From positions 1,812,001-1,876,000 of the forward strand of contig NZ_CP034183.1 of NCBI RefSeq assembly GCF_003860465.1: a DNA stretch of 64,000 nt, read 5' to 3'. Shown in pieces: positions 63,592 to 64,000 of this stretch. The stretch comes from Deinococcus psychrotolerans (GTDB taxonomy: Bacteria > Deinococcota > Deinococci > Deinococcales > Deinococcaceae). Each line of letters begins with the position of its first letter. Within the stretch, counting starts at the first letter, position 1. The notes beneath the pieces were generated by a model. The model was given only the letters and a program-made list of their open reading frames with translations. It searched no databases and was not told where the DNA came from. The position numbers were made by a program, and so were the translations under genes.

Positions 63592-64000
63592 GTGAGTACA
63601 TCTGATTTTTCACCCCGCGCCCTCGTTATCGTGGCGGGCAGCATGGCGGCCGTCAAAGCGCCGAGTGTGCTGCGGCGGCTGCGGGAAGCTGGCTTCGAGG
63701 TGGACGTGATCGCCACCCGCGCCGCGCTTGAGTTTGTCACGCCGCTGAGCCTTACGGCGGCAGCAGGGCGCGAGATCGCCACCGACGCGACTTGGTTTGA
63801 AGCCAGACCCGACGCTCAACACCTGACCCTCGCCCGCGCAGACATCAGCGTGATCGTGGGAGCCAGCGCCGACCTGCTGGCCCGCGCCGCGCATGGCCTG
63901 GCCTCCGATCTGGCCAGCGCCACCCTGCTGAGCGTGCGCGGCAAGGTGCTGTGGGTTCCGGCGATGAACGAAAAAATGTGGACACACCCCGCCGTAGCGG
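63592..64000 (+). CDS. coaBC: Bifunctional phosphopantothenoylcysteine decarboxylase/synthetase, N-terminal part (cut by window)
   Basis: The first 136 codons of a Dfp/CoaBC protein; the rest lies beyond the right edge. The N-terminal flavoprotein decarboxylase half is recognisable: [36 protein letters not shown], and the PAMNEKMW motif that supplies catalytic residues. It acts in coenzyme A synthesis. The start is GTG; TAAGCT at 63580-63585 lies 6 nt before it (leaderless). Confidence 0.88.
   Translation, partial: MSTSDFSPRALVIVAGSMAAVKAPSVLRRLREAGFEVDVIATRAALEFVTPLSLTAAAGREIATDATWFEARPDAQHLTLARADISVIVGASADLLARAAHGLASDLASATLLSVRGKVLWVPAMNEKMWTHPAVA

Overview
The window is high-GC bacterial chromosome from a Deinococcus-type organism. 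The evidence is the gene content: a tandem-OB-fold SSB, paired deoxynucleoside kinases, a futalosine hydrolase, a MurE without the usual mDAP-type DNPR signature, a YpjD/BstA-type (bacillithiol-linked) fusion and an RNase J. A TANNNT box also sits 5-8 nt upstream of about 30 start codons, which is the leaderless-promoter pattern known from Deinococcus. No rRNA, complete insertion sequence, prophage or CRISPR array was seen. Three tRNA genes are present.

Layout. 1-2.7 kb: end of an unrecognised gene, a methyltransferase, a MazG-BstA fusion and a lipoprotein. 2.8-12.5 kb: FtsH, an FtsB/DivIC-like protein, a diguanylate cyclase, an aldo/keto reductase, DoxX proteins, a solute-binding protein, a RIO kinase preceded by an in-frame small ORF, and futalosine hydrolase. 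12.6-17.9 kb: a minus-strand accessory block with a 1279-residue DUF4157 (eCIS-core) protein, a translationally coupled 349-residue partner and a 110-residue protein; this is the best candidate for an undescribed system. 18.0-18.4 kb: tRNA-Arg and two tRNA-Ser genes with a consensus promoter. 18.4-29.2 kb: a nitrilase-like protein lacking its catalytic Cys, S15, two deoxynucleoside kinases, MurE, YgfZ, a 1-Cys peroxiredoxin, an acyl-ACP desaturase-like protein and a VanW protein.

29.2-33.7 kb: the chromosome-segregation locus mnmG-rsmG-parA-parB, with three perfect and two one-mismatch parS sites. 33.7-40 kb: a metallophosphoesterase, a small Rad52/DdrA-like candidate, and a six-gene ABC exporter/DesKR-like two-component/VOC operon. 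40-49.8 kb: isoprenyl transferase, MutY, a DUF2270 protein, DnaE, an AT-rich HNH nuclease gene and RNase J. 49.8-56 kb: four response regulators without any kinase gene, a CPA1 antiporter and a Fur/PerR regulator. 56.1-58.4 kb: rpsF-ssb-rpsR-rplI. 58.5-64 kb: XseA, FluC, two CorA-like transporters, a lipoprotein, RpoZ and the start of CoaBC.

The housekeeping genes cover replication and repair (DnaE, SSB, MutY, XseA, possible Rad52-like protein), segregation (ParAB/parS), the cell envelope (MurE, UppS, VanW, FtsB-like, FtsH) and redox/metal homeostasis (peroxiredoxin, PerR-like Fur, BstA fusion, CorA, FluC). Start codons were chosen using Shine-Dalgarno sites for leadered genes and the TANNNT spacing for leaderless ones. 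All functional calls are from reading the sequence; no database search was possible.
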